Of a stretch of 64,000 nucleotides of DNA, positions 1-8,583 are shown piece after piece. The translations under genes were made by a program, and so were the position numbers. The notes under the pieces are model-generated. The model worked only from the letters and a program-made list of their open reading frames with translations, ran no database searches and had not been told where the DNA came from. How positions within the stretch are numbered: the stretch's first letter is position 1; the number at the start of each line of letters is the position of its first letter. Where the stretch lies: NCBI GenBank assembly GCA_026391795.1, contig JAPLDI010000028.1:53480-117479 (forward strand), read 5' to 3'. The DNA comes from Bacteroidota bacterium (lineage in GTDB: Bacteria > Bacteroidota > Bacteroidia > Bacteroidales > FEN-979).

Positions 1-905
1 AATCCATTCTGGTGGAACGCCATCCAGAAGAACATCACAACAAAAAACACCAGTCCCAAAGCGATAAGCCTGTCTTTTGTCTGTGCTTTTGTAAGATCAA
101 CAACCTGTGCACCCTTTACGGCTTTCTTTTGTTTATGTGTAACATCCGCGCTTTTATAATATTTCCTGAAAAGAATGAAGATCAGTAAGGATGCGATCAT
201 GCTGATGGCCGCCACCGCAAAACCGGAATTGTAGGCACGGCCAATGGCGTCAATATACTGGGCGCTGAAATCCTGAAGGCTGGTAAAATGGGCACCAATC
301 TGCCCGCTCGCCAGTTTTTCAAGCTGTTCCGGGCTCTTCAGGGTTCCGTTTAAGCATTTATGTGCAAGGTCCGGTATCGCAGCATTATAAGTAAATCCTT
401 TCATTCCCATGATCCAGTTGCGCATGGCCTCAGCAGCACTGGGAGCAAAGAATGCACCGATGTTGATCCCCATATAAAACACATTGAACGCGGAATCACG
501 GAAAGGAGCGTATTTAGGATCATCGTACATGTTGCCGACAAGGGCCTGCAGATTGCCCTTGAAAAAGCCCGTACCCAGTGAGATTACAGCAAGGGCCACA
601 TAGATAAAGAATTCACCGGTTCCCGGCATGGCAAGCAGGGCATACCCTGTGAACATGATGACAATACCCAGGAGTATCGTCTTCCCGTAGCCAAGAATAT
701 TGTCGGCAATGTAACCACCCAAAAGCGGCAGGAAATAAATCCCGAAGAGAAATGTGCCATAAACACGTCCTGATTCCGATGTCGACCAGCCGAATTTCGA
801 CTGCAGGTACAAAACGAAAATCGCCAGCATGGTATAATAACCAAAGCGCTCACCCATATTGGTGAAGAACGCCACGAATAGTCCTTTTGGGTGTCCTTTA
901 AACAT
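1..905 (-). CDS. POT-family peptide MFS transporter (partial, 3' end outside window)
   Basis: Proton-dependent oligopeptide transporter of the inner membrane, which takes up di- and tripeptides. I read the frame from the ATG at 903-905 on the minus strand; it stays open to the window edge, giving about 301 residues. The N-terminus contains FFTNMGERFGYYTMLA, which matches the POT signature with the ExxER-like region of helix 1, followed by GGYIADNILG after helix 2 and NIGAFFAPS in a later helix. Several hydrophobic segments are present, and the end visible here includes FFWMAFHQNG, typical of the family around helix 7. It stands alone, transcribed away from the palindrome array. A TATTTTTG -7-like element lies upstream at 950-957 on the minus strand. 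The family call is firm; the exact peptide substrate cannot be told. Confidence 0.9.
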   Translation of the reverse strand, partial: MFKGHPKGLFVAFFTNMGERFGYYTMLAIFVLYLQSKFGWSTSESGRVYGTFLFGIYFLPLLGGYIADNILGYGKTILLGIVIMFTGYALLAMPGTGEFFIYVALAVISLGTGFFKGNLQALVGNMYDDPKYAPFRDSAFNVFYMGINIGAFFAPSAAEAMRNWIMGMKGFTYNAAIPDLAHKCLNGTLKSPEQLEKLASGQIGAHFTSLQDFSAQYIDAIGRAYNSGFAVAAISMIASLLIFILFRKYYKSADVTHKQKKAVKGAQVVDLTKAQTKDRLIALGLVFFVVMFFWMAFHQNG

Positions 906-1029
906 ACACGTTTTTGTTAAGGGTTAATAATTCAGGGAATTGATTCCTGCAAAAATAAACAAATTTGGTTACCGGAAACATACGGTACGGATCGGCGAGT
1001 GAATACGGGATGAATGTTATAAAAATTTT

Positions 1030-1420
1030 GTCCCTACGGGACATTGGAACGGGGCATTTTCTACAAATATTTTGTCCCTACGGGACATTGGAACGGGGCA
1101 TTTTCTACAAATATTTTGTCCCTACGGGACAATGGAATTCCCCAACATTTGATGCTACAAATATTTTGTCCCTACGGGACAATGAAATTCGCCAACATTT
1201 GATTCTATAAATATTTTGTCCCTACGGGACATTGGAACGGGGCATTTTCTACAAATATTTTGTCCCTACGGGACAATGAAATTCGCCAACATTTGATTCT
1301 ATAAATATTTTGTCCCTACGGGACAATGAAATTCGCCAACATTTGATTCTATAAATATTTTGTCCCTACGGGACATTGGAATGTGACATTTCCCCTATAA
1401 ACATTATATCCCTACGGGAC
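1030..1420. repeat. Array of nine 13-bp palindromes GTCCCTACGGGAC
   Basis: Eight exact copies of GTCCCTACGGGAC start at 1030, 1074, 1118, 1168, 1218, 1262, 1312 and 1362, and a degenerate ninth (ATCCCTACGGGAC) starts at 1408. Each can form a 5-6 bp hairpin with a TAC loop. Start-to-start distances are 44, 44, 50, 50, 44, 50, 50 and 46 bases, because two spacer types are used: one contains TTGGAACGGGGCATTTTC, the other ATTCGCCAACATTTGATTC. The spacers are near-identical copies, so this is not a CRISPR array. The neighbouring Y1 transposase suggests a REP/RAYT-like relationship. Confidence 0.85.
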
Positions 1421-1480
1421 ATTGGAACGGGACATTGGAGTGGGGATATTTTTTGTCCGTCAAAACCCCGGATTTTTTTG

Positions 1481-1493
1481 GTCCCGTAGGGAC
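1481..1493. repeat. Inverted copy of the palindrome (GTCCCGTAGGGAC)
   Basis: Reverse-complement orientation of the palindrome found in the array at 1030-1420 (loop GTA instead of TAC). It lies downstream of the transposase gene, between that gene and the array. Confidence 0.75.
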
Positions 1494-1530
1494 CCGATAT
1501 TTCTAGAAATGCTGACACCATGCAGAATGA

Positions 1531-1543
1531 GTCCCGTAGGGAC
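1531..1543. repeat. Inverted copy of the palindrome next to the transposase stop codon
   Basis: GTCCCGTAGGGAC, 7 bp from the transposase stop codon. Together with the copy of opposite orientation at 2039-2051 it brackets the transposase gene, as expected for hairpin ends recognised by an HUH enzyme. Confidence 0.75.
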
Positions 1544-1550
1544 GATATAT

Positions 1551-2012
1551 TTATTTAATATCCTCCGGGAAATATTTGACATCATACCCGACCCCAAATT
1601 TGTCAAGAAATTCAATGTATTCTTCCTTGAACGTCATTTTCTTATGATGTTGCTCCTGATTCATGATGTATTTTACCACCCTGTCAATATGGGATTTTGA
1701 ATACGAAAATGCACCATACCCTTGCTGCCAACTGAATTTTCCCTTTACAAGATTCTTTTTATTAATCCATGCTGAAGAGGAAGCTTTAATATCCTGGAGC
1801 AAATCCCGTATCAGCTGATGCGGTTTATATCCAATGAAAATATGAATATGGTTTGAGGTTCCGTTAATTGCCAGTAGTTTATGGTGATGTTCCTGGATAA
1901 TCCCTGTAATATATCTGTAGAGTTCGTCTTTCCAATCTGCCTGAATCAGTGATTCCCGGTTTTTAACTGCAAAAACAAATTGCATGTATATCTGGGTGTA
2001 GGTGTTTGCCAT
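1551..2012 (-). CDS. Y1/IS200-like HUH transposase (REP-associated type)
   Basis: A small single-domain transposase of 153 residues, the length usual for the Y1 (IS200/IS605) family. The HUH metal-binding motif is visible as NHIHIFIG near residue 54. The probable catalytic tyrosine lies in the C-terminal half, in a segment such as YSKSHIDRVVKYIMNQ, which matches the helix that carries it in this family. It starts with MANTYTQIYMQFVFAVKNRE, characteristic of Bacteroidota members. The enzyme would cut and rejoin single-stranded DNA at hairpins. The gene is bracketed by oppositely oriented copies of the palindrome that also forms the array at 1030-1420, so the palindrome is the likely substrate. 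No accessory tnpB is present. It could be a domesticated REP-associated transposase rather than a mobile insertion sequence. The reading frame looks intact. Confidence 0.88.
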   Translation of the reverse strand: MANTYTQIYMQFVFAVKNRESLIQADWKDELYRYITGIIQEHHHKLLAINGTSNHIHIFIGYKPHQLIRDLLQDIKASSSAWINKKNLVKGKFSWQQGYGAFSYSKSHIDRVVKYIMNQEQHHKKMTFKEEYIEFLDKFGVGYDVKYFPEDIK

Positions 2013-2038
2013 CGATTTTATTCCCGGATAAATATTTT

Positions 2039-2051
2039 GTCCTTACGGGAC
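2039..2051. repeat. Palindrome copy on the 5' side of the transposase
   Basis: GTCCTTACGGGAC, one base different from the array consensus and preceded by the same AAATATTTT flank seen in the array. It lies 26 bp upstream of the transposase start codon. Confidence 0.7.
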
Positions 2052-2184
2052 ATTTGAAGAAACCAATTAGATTTACCTTTATCGGATTGAAAAAAAAAGG
2101 TAATACGGATATTCAATCTTTTTTTTACAATTATTTTTCATTCTCCTGTAATAGAAAACTGTTTTCATCGTCTTACCACTGACT

Positions 2185-2706
2185 ATGGATCTCCGAGATT
2201 TTAAAATACAGGTCTTCCCGTTGAAAGACAAATTGTTCAGGCTGGCGAAACGGTTGCTGAACGACCCTGAGGAAGCCCAGGACATCGTGCAGGAAGCCTT
2301 TATCAAATTGTGGAACCGGAGAGAGACATTGAATGAATACAGGAGTGTGGAGGCACTGGCAGTAGTAACGACCCGCAATCTCTGCCTGGATAAATTAAAA
2401 GCGAAGAAGTACCCGGCTGAAAGCATAGACAGACTGAAGGCAGATATCCCCGATATGGGGTCAGACCTGGAAAAAGACAAGGAGCTGATTGCACTGACAG
2501 ATAAAATCAAGGAAATCATCGGGACACTGCCGGAACAAATGAAAACGATCATGCAGCTACGCGACATTGAAGGTTATGATTTTGAAGAAATTGCGGAGGT
2601 TTTGGGGATGAATGAAAACACCATCCGGGTCAACCTCTCAAGGGCAAGAAAAAAGGTCAGGGAAATAATGATAAATAAAAAAATATATGAATTCCAACGA
2701 AATTGA
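2185..2706 (+). CDS. ECF-type RNA polymerase sigma factor
   Basis: A 173-residue sigma-70 family factor of the extracytoplasmic function type, with only regions 2 and 4. Region 2 is seen at about residues 10-70 (LLNDPEEAQDIVQEAFIKLW), and region 4 at about 110-165 (LPEQMKTIMQLRDIEGYDFE, followed by a helix-turn-helix ending TIRVNLSRARKKV). It would direct RNA polymerase to a small regulon, probably including its own operon. The last 20 bases overlap the start of the next gene, which indicates translational coupling. The downstream membrane protein is the likely anti-sigma factor and a DUF4252 protein follows. This gene order recurs in Bacteroidota. Confidence 0.92.
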   Translation: MDLRDFKIQVFPLKDKLFRLAKRLLNDPEEAQDIVQEAFIKLWNRRETLNEYRSVEALAVVTTRNLCLDKLKAKKYPAESIDRLKADIPDMGSDLEKDKELIALTDKIKEIIGTLPEQMKTIMQLRDIEGYDFEEIAEVLGMNENTIRVNLSRARKKVREIMINKKIYEFQRN

Positions 2707-3253
2707 ACGATTGCTGGAGAAGTTCTATGAAGCGGGCACGACACCGGCTGAAGAACGGCAGCTCAGGGAATTCTTCTCGGGGGAAGCTGTTCCGCCGCAT
2801 CTTGCAGAGCATGCCGATCTTTTCCGCTTTTATCGTGAGGAGAAAAAGGAAAAGCTTCCGGACCCGGAATTTGAAAGCCGGTTCCTGGCTGCGATCAAGG
2901 AAACACCCTCGATCCCGGAATATTCAAAGAGAAAGCGTACCATCTATCTTACCGGGGTTGCAGCCCTTGTCCTCCTCCTGATCGGGATTTTCTTCACCTA
3001 CCGGAATCCTTCAATAAACAATGAGGAAGCTGAAATCGCCTATCAGCAGGCAGAATACGCACTGGCCATGGTTTCCGTAAACCTGAATTCAGGCCTTGTC
3101 CAGATGCAAAAGCTTGACAATTTCGAGGCAGGACTGAATCAAGCACAAAAACTGAAAGCCTTTCAGACAGGCCTCGACCAGATGACGAAATTTTCAAAAT
3201 TTTATCAATACCAGCAAATTATTATCAACCCGGGCGATCAACACCGCCCATAA
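2687..3253 (+). CDS. Membrane protein, probable anti-sigma partner
   Basis: 188 residues with a charged cytoplasmic N-terminal part (about 1-82), one membrane segment at about 86-105 and an extracytoplasmic tail of about 80 residues rich in Gln and Leu. The N-terminus (ERLLEKFYEAGTTPAEERQL) resembles the start of Bacteroidota anti-sigma-like proteins, but no zinc-binding HxxxCxxC motif is visible. The gene overlaps the sigma factor gene by 20 bp and ends 12 bp before the DUF4252 gene. The anti-sigma role is inferred from topology and position, not from a recognised domain. Confidence 0.7.
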   Translation: MNSNEIERLLEKFYEAGTTPAEERQLREFFSGEAVPPHLAEHADLFRFYREEKKEKLPDPEFESRFLAAIKETPSIPEYSKRKRTIYLTGVAALVLLLIGIFFTYRNPSINNEEAEIAYQQAEYALAMVSVNLNSGLVQMQKLDNFEAGLNQAQKLKAFQTGLDQMTKFSKFYQYQQIIINPGDQHRP

Positions 3254-3265
3254 ATACACGCTACA

Positions 3266-3820
3266 ATGAAAACCGTGAAATTAACATTCGTATTACTTGC
3301 CGTCTTCGCTCTTTCAGCCATGACTAAGGCCCAGAGTCCATTTGACAAATTTTATGAGAAATACAGCACACAGGATGGATATACTTCCGTGAACATAACC
3401 AAGGAGCTTTTCCAGATGTTTGCAGGTATGGGCGACAATGTAAAGGACACCAGTGCGCAGGAGATGAAAAAAGTGATCAGTCAGCTCAACGGACTGAAAG
3501 TGTTAAGTTGTAAACCCGATTCACTGAAACCCGGGAAGGCCACCATATTCTATAATGAGGCAGTTGCAATTTTCAACAACTCCAATTACAAGGAGCTGAT
3601 GACCGTGAATGATGACGGAAGCAACATCCGTTTTCTTACCCGTCAGGACGGAAAAGGGAAGATTGCCGAGATGGTCATGATGGCAAAAGGAAAAGATGAA
3701 ATTGTCGTCCTCGACATGACGGGTCAGATCGACCTCTCTACAATCTCAAAGATCTCGAAATCCATGAACATCCATGGCATGGAAAATCTTCAGAAAATGA
3801 AGGACAGCCATAAAAAATAA
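3266..3820 (+). CDS. DUF4252 domain-containing secreted protein
   Basis: 184 residues with an N-terminal signal peptide (MKTVKLTFVLLAVFALSAM, cleavage probably near KAQ-SP). The mature part begins FDKFYEKYSTQDGYTSVNIT, the hallmark opening of DUF4252 proteins, which are found downstream of ECF sigma factor genes in Bacteroidota. The biochemical role is unknown. The protein is probably periplasmic, since no lipobox cysteine is seen. It is the last gene of the three-gene sigma factor operon and is followed by a strong terminator. It may be the effector or sensor output of the operon. Confidence 0.85.
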   Translation: MKTVKLTFVLLAVFALSAMTKAQSPFDKFYEKYSTQDGYTSVNITKELFQMFAGMGDNVKDTSAQEMKKVISQLNGLKVLSCKPDSLKPGKATIFYNEAVAIFNNSNYKELMTVNDDGSNIRFLTRQDGKGKIAEMVMMAKGKDEIVVLDMTGQIDLSTISKISKSMNIHGMENLQKMKDSHKK

Positions 3821-3846
3821 AAAGAAAATTCAGGCGAGTTTGAATG

Positions 3847-3885
3847 AAGATCTCCGGAAGCCATGGCTTTCCGGAGATCTTTTTT
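3847..3885 (+). terminator. Rho-independent terminator of the sigma factor operon
   Basis: A perfect 13-bp inverted repeat (AAGATCTCCGGAA at 3847-3859 and its complement at 3869-3881) with a 9-base loop, running directly into a T tract. It sits 26 bp after the DUF4252 stop codon. Confidence 0.9.
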
Positions 3886-3919
3886 AGTGTGCTCCGGGTA
3901 AGGACCAGAACCGGGTTGA

Positions 3920-5194
3920 TCAGATCTTTGTCAGCAGGATCTTGTCGATCCTGTTTCCGTCCATATCCACGATCTCGAACCGGTAGCCTCGCCAGGAAAG
4001 CGAATCTCCCGTTTTCGGGATTTCTTTCAGCTGATGGATCACAAATCCTGCGATGGAATGAAACTGGACATCCGTAAAATCGTAATCTTCGATCTCGAAT
4101 TCATGGATAAACTCAAAAAAAGCAAGCTTGCCGTCGATCAGCCAGCTCCCGTCCGAACGCTTGATGACTTCTGGTTCATCCATGTCGGTAATATCGCCTA
4201 CGAGCCCGTCGAGGATGTCATTGATCGTGATGATCCCTTCGATGGAACCGAACTCATCTACAACAAGTCCGCAATGAATCCGGGTTTCTTTGAACTTTTC
4301 CAGTACCTGGTAGGCCTTTTTATCACTCGGCACGATGTTCACCTTTTTAACATACTTCTTCAGGTCGAGGTCAGGCTGCTTTAACATGGCGATCAGAAGG
4401 TCCTTGGCATAAATGATCCCGAGCACATTGTCAAGTTCCTTGACACAAAGAGGATAAATAGAATGCGTATTATCGGTAATGATTTTCACATTTTCATCGT
4501 TCGACTGTTCGGAATTCAGCCAGGCGATGTCGTTACGGTGGGTCATCAGGGCTCCGATGCGCTGATCACCCAGGTGAAAAACACGCTCCACAATGTCCTG
4601 CTCGATCTCCTGGATCTCCCCTACTTCTGTTCCTTCTTCCAGCAGCGCCCTTATCTCCTCTTCGGTGACCTGTGAATCCCCTTTCTTCCGGATACCGAAG
4701 ATGTTAACGATGATATCTGTAGTGCGACTCAGGAGCCAGACAAAAGGCCACATGATCCTGGAAAGAAGGACCATGGGTTTTGCAATGGCCATCGCGATGG
4801 ATTCAGGGTTCGTCATCCCCATCCTTTTGGGAACGAGCTCACCGATGATGATGGAGAAGAAGGTGATGAGAAAAACAATGATGACAAGTGAAAGATTATA
4901 ACTGTAAGGTTCAACTATACCAAGGCTGAACAGTTTTGTATCGAGCTCATGTGTCAAACCGGTACCCCCGAAAACCCCGATCAGGATTGCGATGAGTGTT
5001 ATCCCCACTTGTATTGTTGAAAGAAAATGGTTGGGTGATTCGGAGAGATGAAGGACAAGCCCTGCCTTCCTGTTCCCCTTTCGCACAAGTTCTTCCAGTC
5101 TCGACTTTCGGGACGACACAATGGCGATCTCCGACATGGCAAACAGTCCATTAAGAAGGATCAGGAAAATCAGAATAATAATTTGTTCGGCCAT
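3920..5194 (-). CDS. CNNM/HlyC-CorC family membrane protein (DUF21-CBS-CorC_HlyC)
   Basis: About 424 residues. The N-terminal part is a DUF21 membrane domain (ILIFLILLNGLFAMSEIAIV, then further helices to about residue 150). A CBS pair follows at about 200-325 (GIIYAKDLL and GLVVDEFGSIEGIITINDIL), then a CorC_HlyC transporter-associated domain at about 335-424. Proteins of this architecture are linked to divalent cation (Mg2+/Co2+) efflux or homeostasis and are often annotated as hemolysins without evidence. I chose the ATG that gives MAEQIIIL; an ATG four codons upstream (5206) is also possible. It is convergent with the sigma factor operon and separated from it by the terminator at 3847-3885. 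In Bacteroidota this family also includes GldE, but no gldD is adjacent. Confidence 0.88.
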   Translation of the reverse strand: MAEQIIILIFLILLNGLFAMSEIAIVSSRKSRLEELVRKGNRKAGLVLHLSESPNHFLSTIQVGITLIAILIGVFGGTGLTHELDTKLFSLGIVEPYSYNLSLVIIVFLITFFSIIIGELVPKRMGMTNPESIAMAIAKPMVLLSRIMWPFVWLLSRTTDIIVNIFGIRKKGDSQVTEEEIRALLEEGTEVGEIQEIEQDIVERVFHLGDQRIGALMTHRNDIAWLNSEQSNDENVKIITDNTHSIYPLCVKELDNVLGIIYAKDLLIAMLKQPDLDLKKYVKKVNIVPSDKKAYQVLEKFKETRIHCGLVVDEFGSIEGIITINDILDGLVGDITDMDEPEVIKRSDGSWLIDGKLAFFEFIHEFEIEDYDFTDVQFHSIAGFVIHQLKEIPKTGDSLSWRGYRFEIVDMDGNRIDKILLTKI

Positions 5195-5323
5195 TCTATA
5201 AAACAAACGTCTTCCGGCATCTCCTATTTCCGCCGGAATGATTCACAGTGCGAAAATACGAAAAATGACCGTTGTATCAAAACATCATTCCTGACTCTTC
5301 ATCAGGCTGAAGGTGGCGGTGAA

Positions 5324-6235
5324 TTAAAATAACCCGTCAACAGACAGATACCGCTCTCCAGTATCGTAGGCGAAAGTAAGGATCCTGCTGTGGGGAGGAA
5401 GCTCAGGCGCTTTTTTAGCGATCGCTGCCATGGAGGCCCCGGTCGAGATTCCTGCAAAGATCCCCTCTTCCCTTGCCAGTCTTTTTGCATAATCGAATGC
5501 TTCCTCTTTGCTCACCTGGATGGTCCCGTCAAGAACAGCAGTGTGCAGATTCTGGGGGATGAACCCGGCGCCGATACCCTGTATAGGATGAGGTCCGGGT
5601 GATCCTCCACTAATCACCGGTGAAAGTTCCGGTTCGACCGCAAAGACCTTCAGCGACGGAAATTTAGTCTTCAACACCTCTCCCACGCCTGTGATATGAC
5701 CGCCTGTGCCCACACCGGTAATGAGGTAATCAAATCCTTTCGGAAAGTCCTGCAGGATCTCCGCCGCCGTGGTCTCTTTGTGGATGCTGATGTTGGCCGG
5801 GTTATCAAACTGGGATGGAATCCAGGAACCGGGATTGGCCTCCGCCAGCTCCAGTGATTTCGCAATAGCCCCTTTCATACCCTTCTCACGCGGAGTCAGC
5901 TCCAGGCTGGCACCCAATACAAGCATCAGCCTGCGGCGCTCCAGCGACATGCTTTCCGGCATCACCAGGATCAGGGGATATCCTTTCACGGCAGCTACCA
6001 TTGCCAGTCCGATCCCGGTATTCCCGGAAGTGGGTTCGATGATAATGCTGCCCGGTTTCAGTTTTCCCGACCGCTCGGCTTCTTCAACCATGGCAAGAGC
6101 GATACGGTCCTTGATACTCGCCCCCGGGTTTGCCCTTTCGAGCTTTATCCAGACTTCCAATTCAGGCGGAAACAACCGGTTCAGCCTGACATGAGGTGTG
6201 TTTCCTATCGTTTTAAGAATGTTATCTGCTTTCAT
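5324..6235 (-). CDS. cysK: Cysteine synthase (O-acetylserine sulfhydrylase)
   Basis: A 303-residue PLP enzyme of fold type II that makes cysteine from O-acetylserine and sulfide. The PLP lysine is K42 in NPGASIKDR, the substrate loop is TSGNTG at about 69-74, and the phosphate-binding loop is [10 protein letters not shown] at about 175-184. Length and order match CysK. The C-terminal half contains GISTGAS with the serine that contacts the PLP ring nitrogen. It lies 30 bp downstream of cysE on the same strand, so the two enzymes that form the cysteine synthase complex are probably co-transcribed. CysM cannot be fully excluded from sequence alone, but the cysE linkage favours CysK. Confidence 0.93.
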   Translation of the reverse strand: MKADNILKTIGNTPHVRLNRLFPPELEVWIKLERANPGASIKDRIALAMVEEAERSGKLKPGSIIIEPTSGNTGIGLAMVAAVKGYPLILVMPESMSLERRRLMLVLGASLELTPREKGMKGAIAKSLELAEANPGSWIPSQFDNPANISIHKETTAAEILQDFPKGFDYLITGVGTGGHITGVGEVLKTKFPSLKVFAVEPELSPVISGGSPGPHPIQGIGAGFIPQNLHTAVLDGTIQVSKEEAFDYAKRLAREEGIFAGISTGASMAAIAKKAPELPPHSRILTFAYDTGERYLSVDGLF

Positions 6236-6265
6236 TTTTCATACAATTTTTAAAAGATAATTTAA

Positions 6266-7099
6266 CTAAATAACCCAATCCATCGCTTCATCGAGGATCG
6301 GAGAGTTTTGTATCCGGTTCCGTGCCGTATTCATGACGACGGAATAGGGAGCCACGCTTGCGGTAAGCCAGACATTGCCCCCGATGATGGAATGATGTCC
6401 GATTTCTGTATTGCCGCCAAGGATGGTACATCCGGCATAGAGCACGACGGCATCACCAATCGAAGGATGGCGTTTTTTACTGGCATGCGCCTTTTCAACA
6501 GCAAGAGCCCCCAGCGTCACGCCCTGGTAAACCTTTACTTCTTTGCCAATGATGCACGTTTCACCAATCACCACTCCTGTGCCGTGATCGATGGCGAACG
6601 GACTGCTGATGGCTGCCCCCGGATGGATGTCGATCCCGGTGCGGCTGTGTGCATATTCTGACATCAGCCGGGGCAGGTAGGGAATGTTCAGCTTGTAGAG
6701 TTCATGGGCAAACCGGTGCACGGCAATCGCATAAAATCCCGGATATGTTATGATTACTTCATCGATCGAATTGGTCGCAGGATCGGAAGCTTCAATAAAC
6801 GAGGCGTCATGCAGCAGTAGATTATAAACGGATATGAGACTGTGAAAGAAAGAATCCGCCAGGGTTTCAGCACCTGCATCATCCGTTTTACAACAAACCT
6901 TAATCATCGGACACAACTCCTGCTTAACGGTATCCAGGCAGCCGGTGATCATAAATTCATTCTTTGAGCAGCCCTGGCCAAAGAGCAGGGTCATCAGTTT
7001 ATCAATGATCCGTTCGGCGTGACTGCGCTCAGGGATTACTGCCAGTGAATCTCTTTTTATTTTATATATAAACCTGGCAAACTCTTCCAGTGATTCCAT
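6266..7099 (-). CDS. cysE: Serine O-acetyltransferase
   Basis: A 277-residue acetyl-CoA-dependent enzyme that makes O-acetylserine for the cysteine synthase encoded just downstream. An alpha-helical N-terminal domain (about 1-145) is followed by the left-handed beta-helix of hexapeptide repeats (from about 150), with IDIHPGAAISSPFAIDHGTG carrying the catalytic His region and VVIGETCIIGKEVKVYQGVT continuing the helix. The C-terminus ends in DWVI; the terminal Ile is the residue that usually inserts into the CysK active site, consistent with complex formation. A TACCTTTG element lies upstream at 7172-7179 on the minus strand and may be the -7 box. Confidence 0.92.
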   Translation of the reverse strand: MESLEEFARFIYKIKRDSLAVIPERSHAERIIDKLMTLLFGQGCSKNEFMITGCLDTVKQELCPMIKVCCKTDDAGAETLADSFFHSLISVYNLLLHDASFIEASDPATNSIDEVIITYPGFYAIAVHRFAHELYKLNIPYLPRLMSEYAHSRTGIDIHPGAAISSPFAIDHGTGVVIGETCIIGKEVKVYQGVTLGALAVEKAHASKKRHPSIGDAVVLYAGCTILGGNTEIGHHSIIGGNVWLTASVAPYSVVMNTARNRIQNSPILDEAMDWVI

Positions 7100-7322
7100 T
7101 CTTCAGGCAAAAACATTCTGGTAAATAACAACGGAAACAGCGAATTATGTTGATTTAAAGTTCCCGGACGGCAAAGGTACTATCGAAATATAAAAATGAT
7201 ATCATATGATAAATATATATATGTTTTTTGCACTAAAATATTCTCCGGGCTCCATGCATACGGATGGAAGGAACCCGAAATTTCGAGGAAGGAGTATAAG
7301 AGCTTTCCCTGAGAGAATGTAT

Positions 7323-7856
7323 TCAGAGAAGAAAGTAAACCAGGATAATCCCGGCAATACCTGTAAGAATACTGCCGTACCACAACCATTTGCGGCGGGT
7401 CAATGCAGAAATGGCACAGATGGCAATGGAGATCTGGAAAAGGGTAACGCCTTTTGCAAGCGCATTGTGACGGTGAAGGTACCTGCCCGATCCTTCCTGC
7501 TTCTCGGAAGCTTCTTTTTTGATCTCTTTCTGTTCCTCCCTGTACCGTTCGGCATTCCGGGTATCTTCCGGTGCAGTTTCCTTACCCAGCTGTTTCAGGA
7601 GGTCCATTTTGTTTTCCAGTACCGCAGCTTTTATTCCCTTTGCCTGGTAGAACGACCACTGGTCGGAAGCCTGGATCTGTTCGATCATGGCTTCGTTTGC
7701 ATAATGTCCGGCAAAAAGTGCGGTGATGGCTGCAAGAACAGAAAGCAGAGCAGCCGTGAGGGCGACCTTCATGATCCAGCTTTCCTGGCTGTGTTCTAAT
7801 GAGTGTTCTATCTGTTCGTGAAGGTGTTCGGTCGGGACTTCAATTTCTTCTGGCAT
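7323..7856 (-). CDS. DUF4337 domain-containing membrane protein
   Basis: About 177 residues from the ATG giving MPEEIEVPTEHLHE; an ATG nine codons upstream (7883) is less likely because the family starts near this acidic motif. An N-terminal His/Glu-rich helix is followed by a membrane segment (VALTAALLSVLAAITALFAG), a charged coiled-coil region and two closely spaced hydrophobic segments at the C-terminus. The pattern fits DUF4337, a family of unknown function. A TAAATTTG element lies at 7881-7888 on the minus strand, just upstream of the start. Confidence 0.8.
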   Translation of the reverse strand: MPEEIEVPTEHLHEQIEHSLEHSQESWIMKVALTAALLSVLAAITALFAGHYANEAMIEQIQASDQWSFYQAKGIKAAVLENKMDLLKQLGKETAPEDTRNAERYREEQKEIKKEASEKQEGSGRYLHRHNALAKGVTLFQISIAICAISALTRRKWLWYGSILTGIAGIILVYFLL

Positions 7857-7929
7857 AACTTTTCGTTTTGATTCAGTGTGCAAATTTAGGCTGACAATTC
7901 AAATCATGATCACAAAACAAGTGTAATTT

Positions 7930-8172
7930 TTATCTTTTCCCGGTAATGGTACGTATCAATGCAACGAGGGATACAACCGCCCAGATCCCTTCAAGGATGA
8001 TAAATGGAAGGTACTGCAACAGAATGGAGGCAAAGCATGCCAGTCCGGAACCAGCAAGGTTCAGGAACAAATACAAAGGGCTGTTCAGGCGAAGGACCCC
8101 GGTGAGGTTCAGGAAGAATGCTACAAGGAGCAGGAAAACGCCTGTGAAGCCGATAAGGTCTGTAAGCGTCAT
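7930..8172 (-). CDS. Small membrane protein, CBU_0592-like
   Basis: 80 residues with three hydrophobic stretches. The pattern LNSPLYLFLNLAGSGLACFA followed by LEGIWAVVSLVALIR matches the small CBU_0592-type integral membrane proteins of unknown function. It starts MTLTDLIGFTGVFLLL, has no signal peptide and ends in a short positive tail. It lies 74 bp upstream of the DUF4337 gene on the same strand and may be co-transcribed with it. A TACATTTG element at 8195-8202 (minus strand) is placed correctly for a -7 box. Confidence 0.75.
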   Translation of the reverse strand: MTLTDLIGFTGVFLLLVAFFLNLTGVLRLNSPLYLFLNLAGSGLACFASILLQYLPFIILEGIWAVVSLVALIRTITGKR

Positions 8173-8280
8173 AGAGTAGCATGATTTATCAGCACAAATG
8201 TAATGAATTCAAAGGAGAAAATTTCAGCGGCTACATCCTGCCGGTTTTGTATTTTCAATGGATTTTTTTCGGAAATTCGT

Positions 8281-8493
8281 TGCTGGATGCTGGATGCTGG
8301 ATGCTGGATGCTGGATGCTGGATGCTGGATGCTGGATGCTGGATGCTGGATGCTGGATGCTGGATGCTGGATGCTGGATGCTGGATGCTGGATGCTGGAT
8401 GCTGGATGCTGGATGCTGGAGATGCTGGATGCTGGATGTTGGATGCTGGATGCTCGATGCTGGATGCTCGATGCTGGATGCTGGATGCTGGAT
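8281..8493. repeat. Heptamer tandem repeat (TGCTGGA)n, about 30 copies
   Basis: An uninterrupted run of the 7-bp unit TGCTGGA with one phase break (an extra GA near 8420) and variants TGTTGGA and TGCTCGA clustered at the 3' end. It fills the gap in front of cutC. All three reading frames stay open through it, so apparent ORFs here are artefacts. The same heptamer, on the same strand, recurs at 22626-22697 and 28144-28312. Confidence 0.95.
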
Positions 8494-8507
8494 AATTGAA
8501 TACTTAA

Positions 8508-8583
8508 GAACTAAAACCTAAAACCTAAAACCTAAAACCCAATACCCAATACCACTACCTAATACCCAAAATTCGTAATTTTC
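8508..8583. repeat. Degenerate ACCTAAAACC/ACCCAATACC and AATTCGTAATT repeat
   Basis: Low-complexity sequence of short units (CCTAAAA, CCCAATA, CCTAATA) ending in AATTCGTAATTTTC directly before the cutC start codon. Similar tracts occur at 16271-16335, 24905-25075, 28325-28383 and 30898-30990. Confidence 0.8.

Noticed and set aside
1030..1420. Possible CRISPR array
   Set aside because: Repeats are only 13-bp palindromes and the spacers are near-identical copies of two sequences. There are no cas genes nearby.
8181..8521. Open frames across the TGCTGGA heptamer array (MLDAGCW-type repeats)
   Set aside because: A 7-bp unit without stop codons keeps all frames open. There is no unique sequence, and the predicted peptides are pure repeat.
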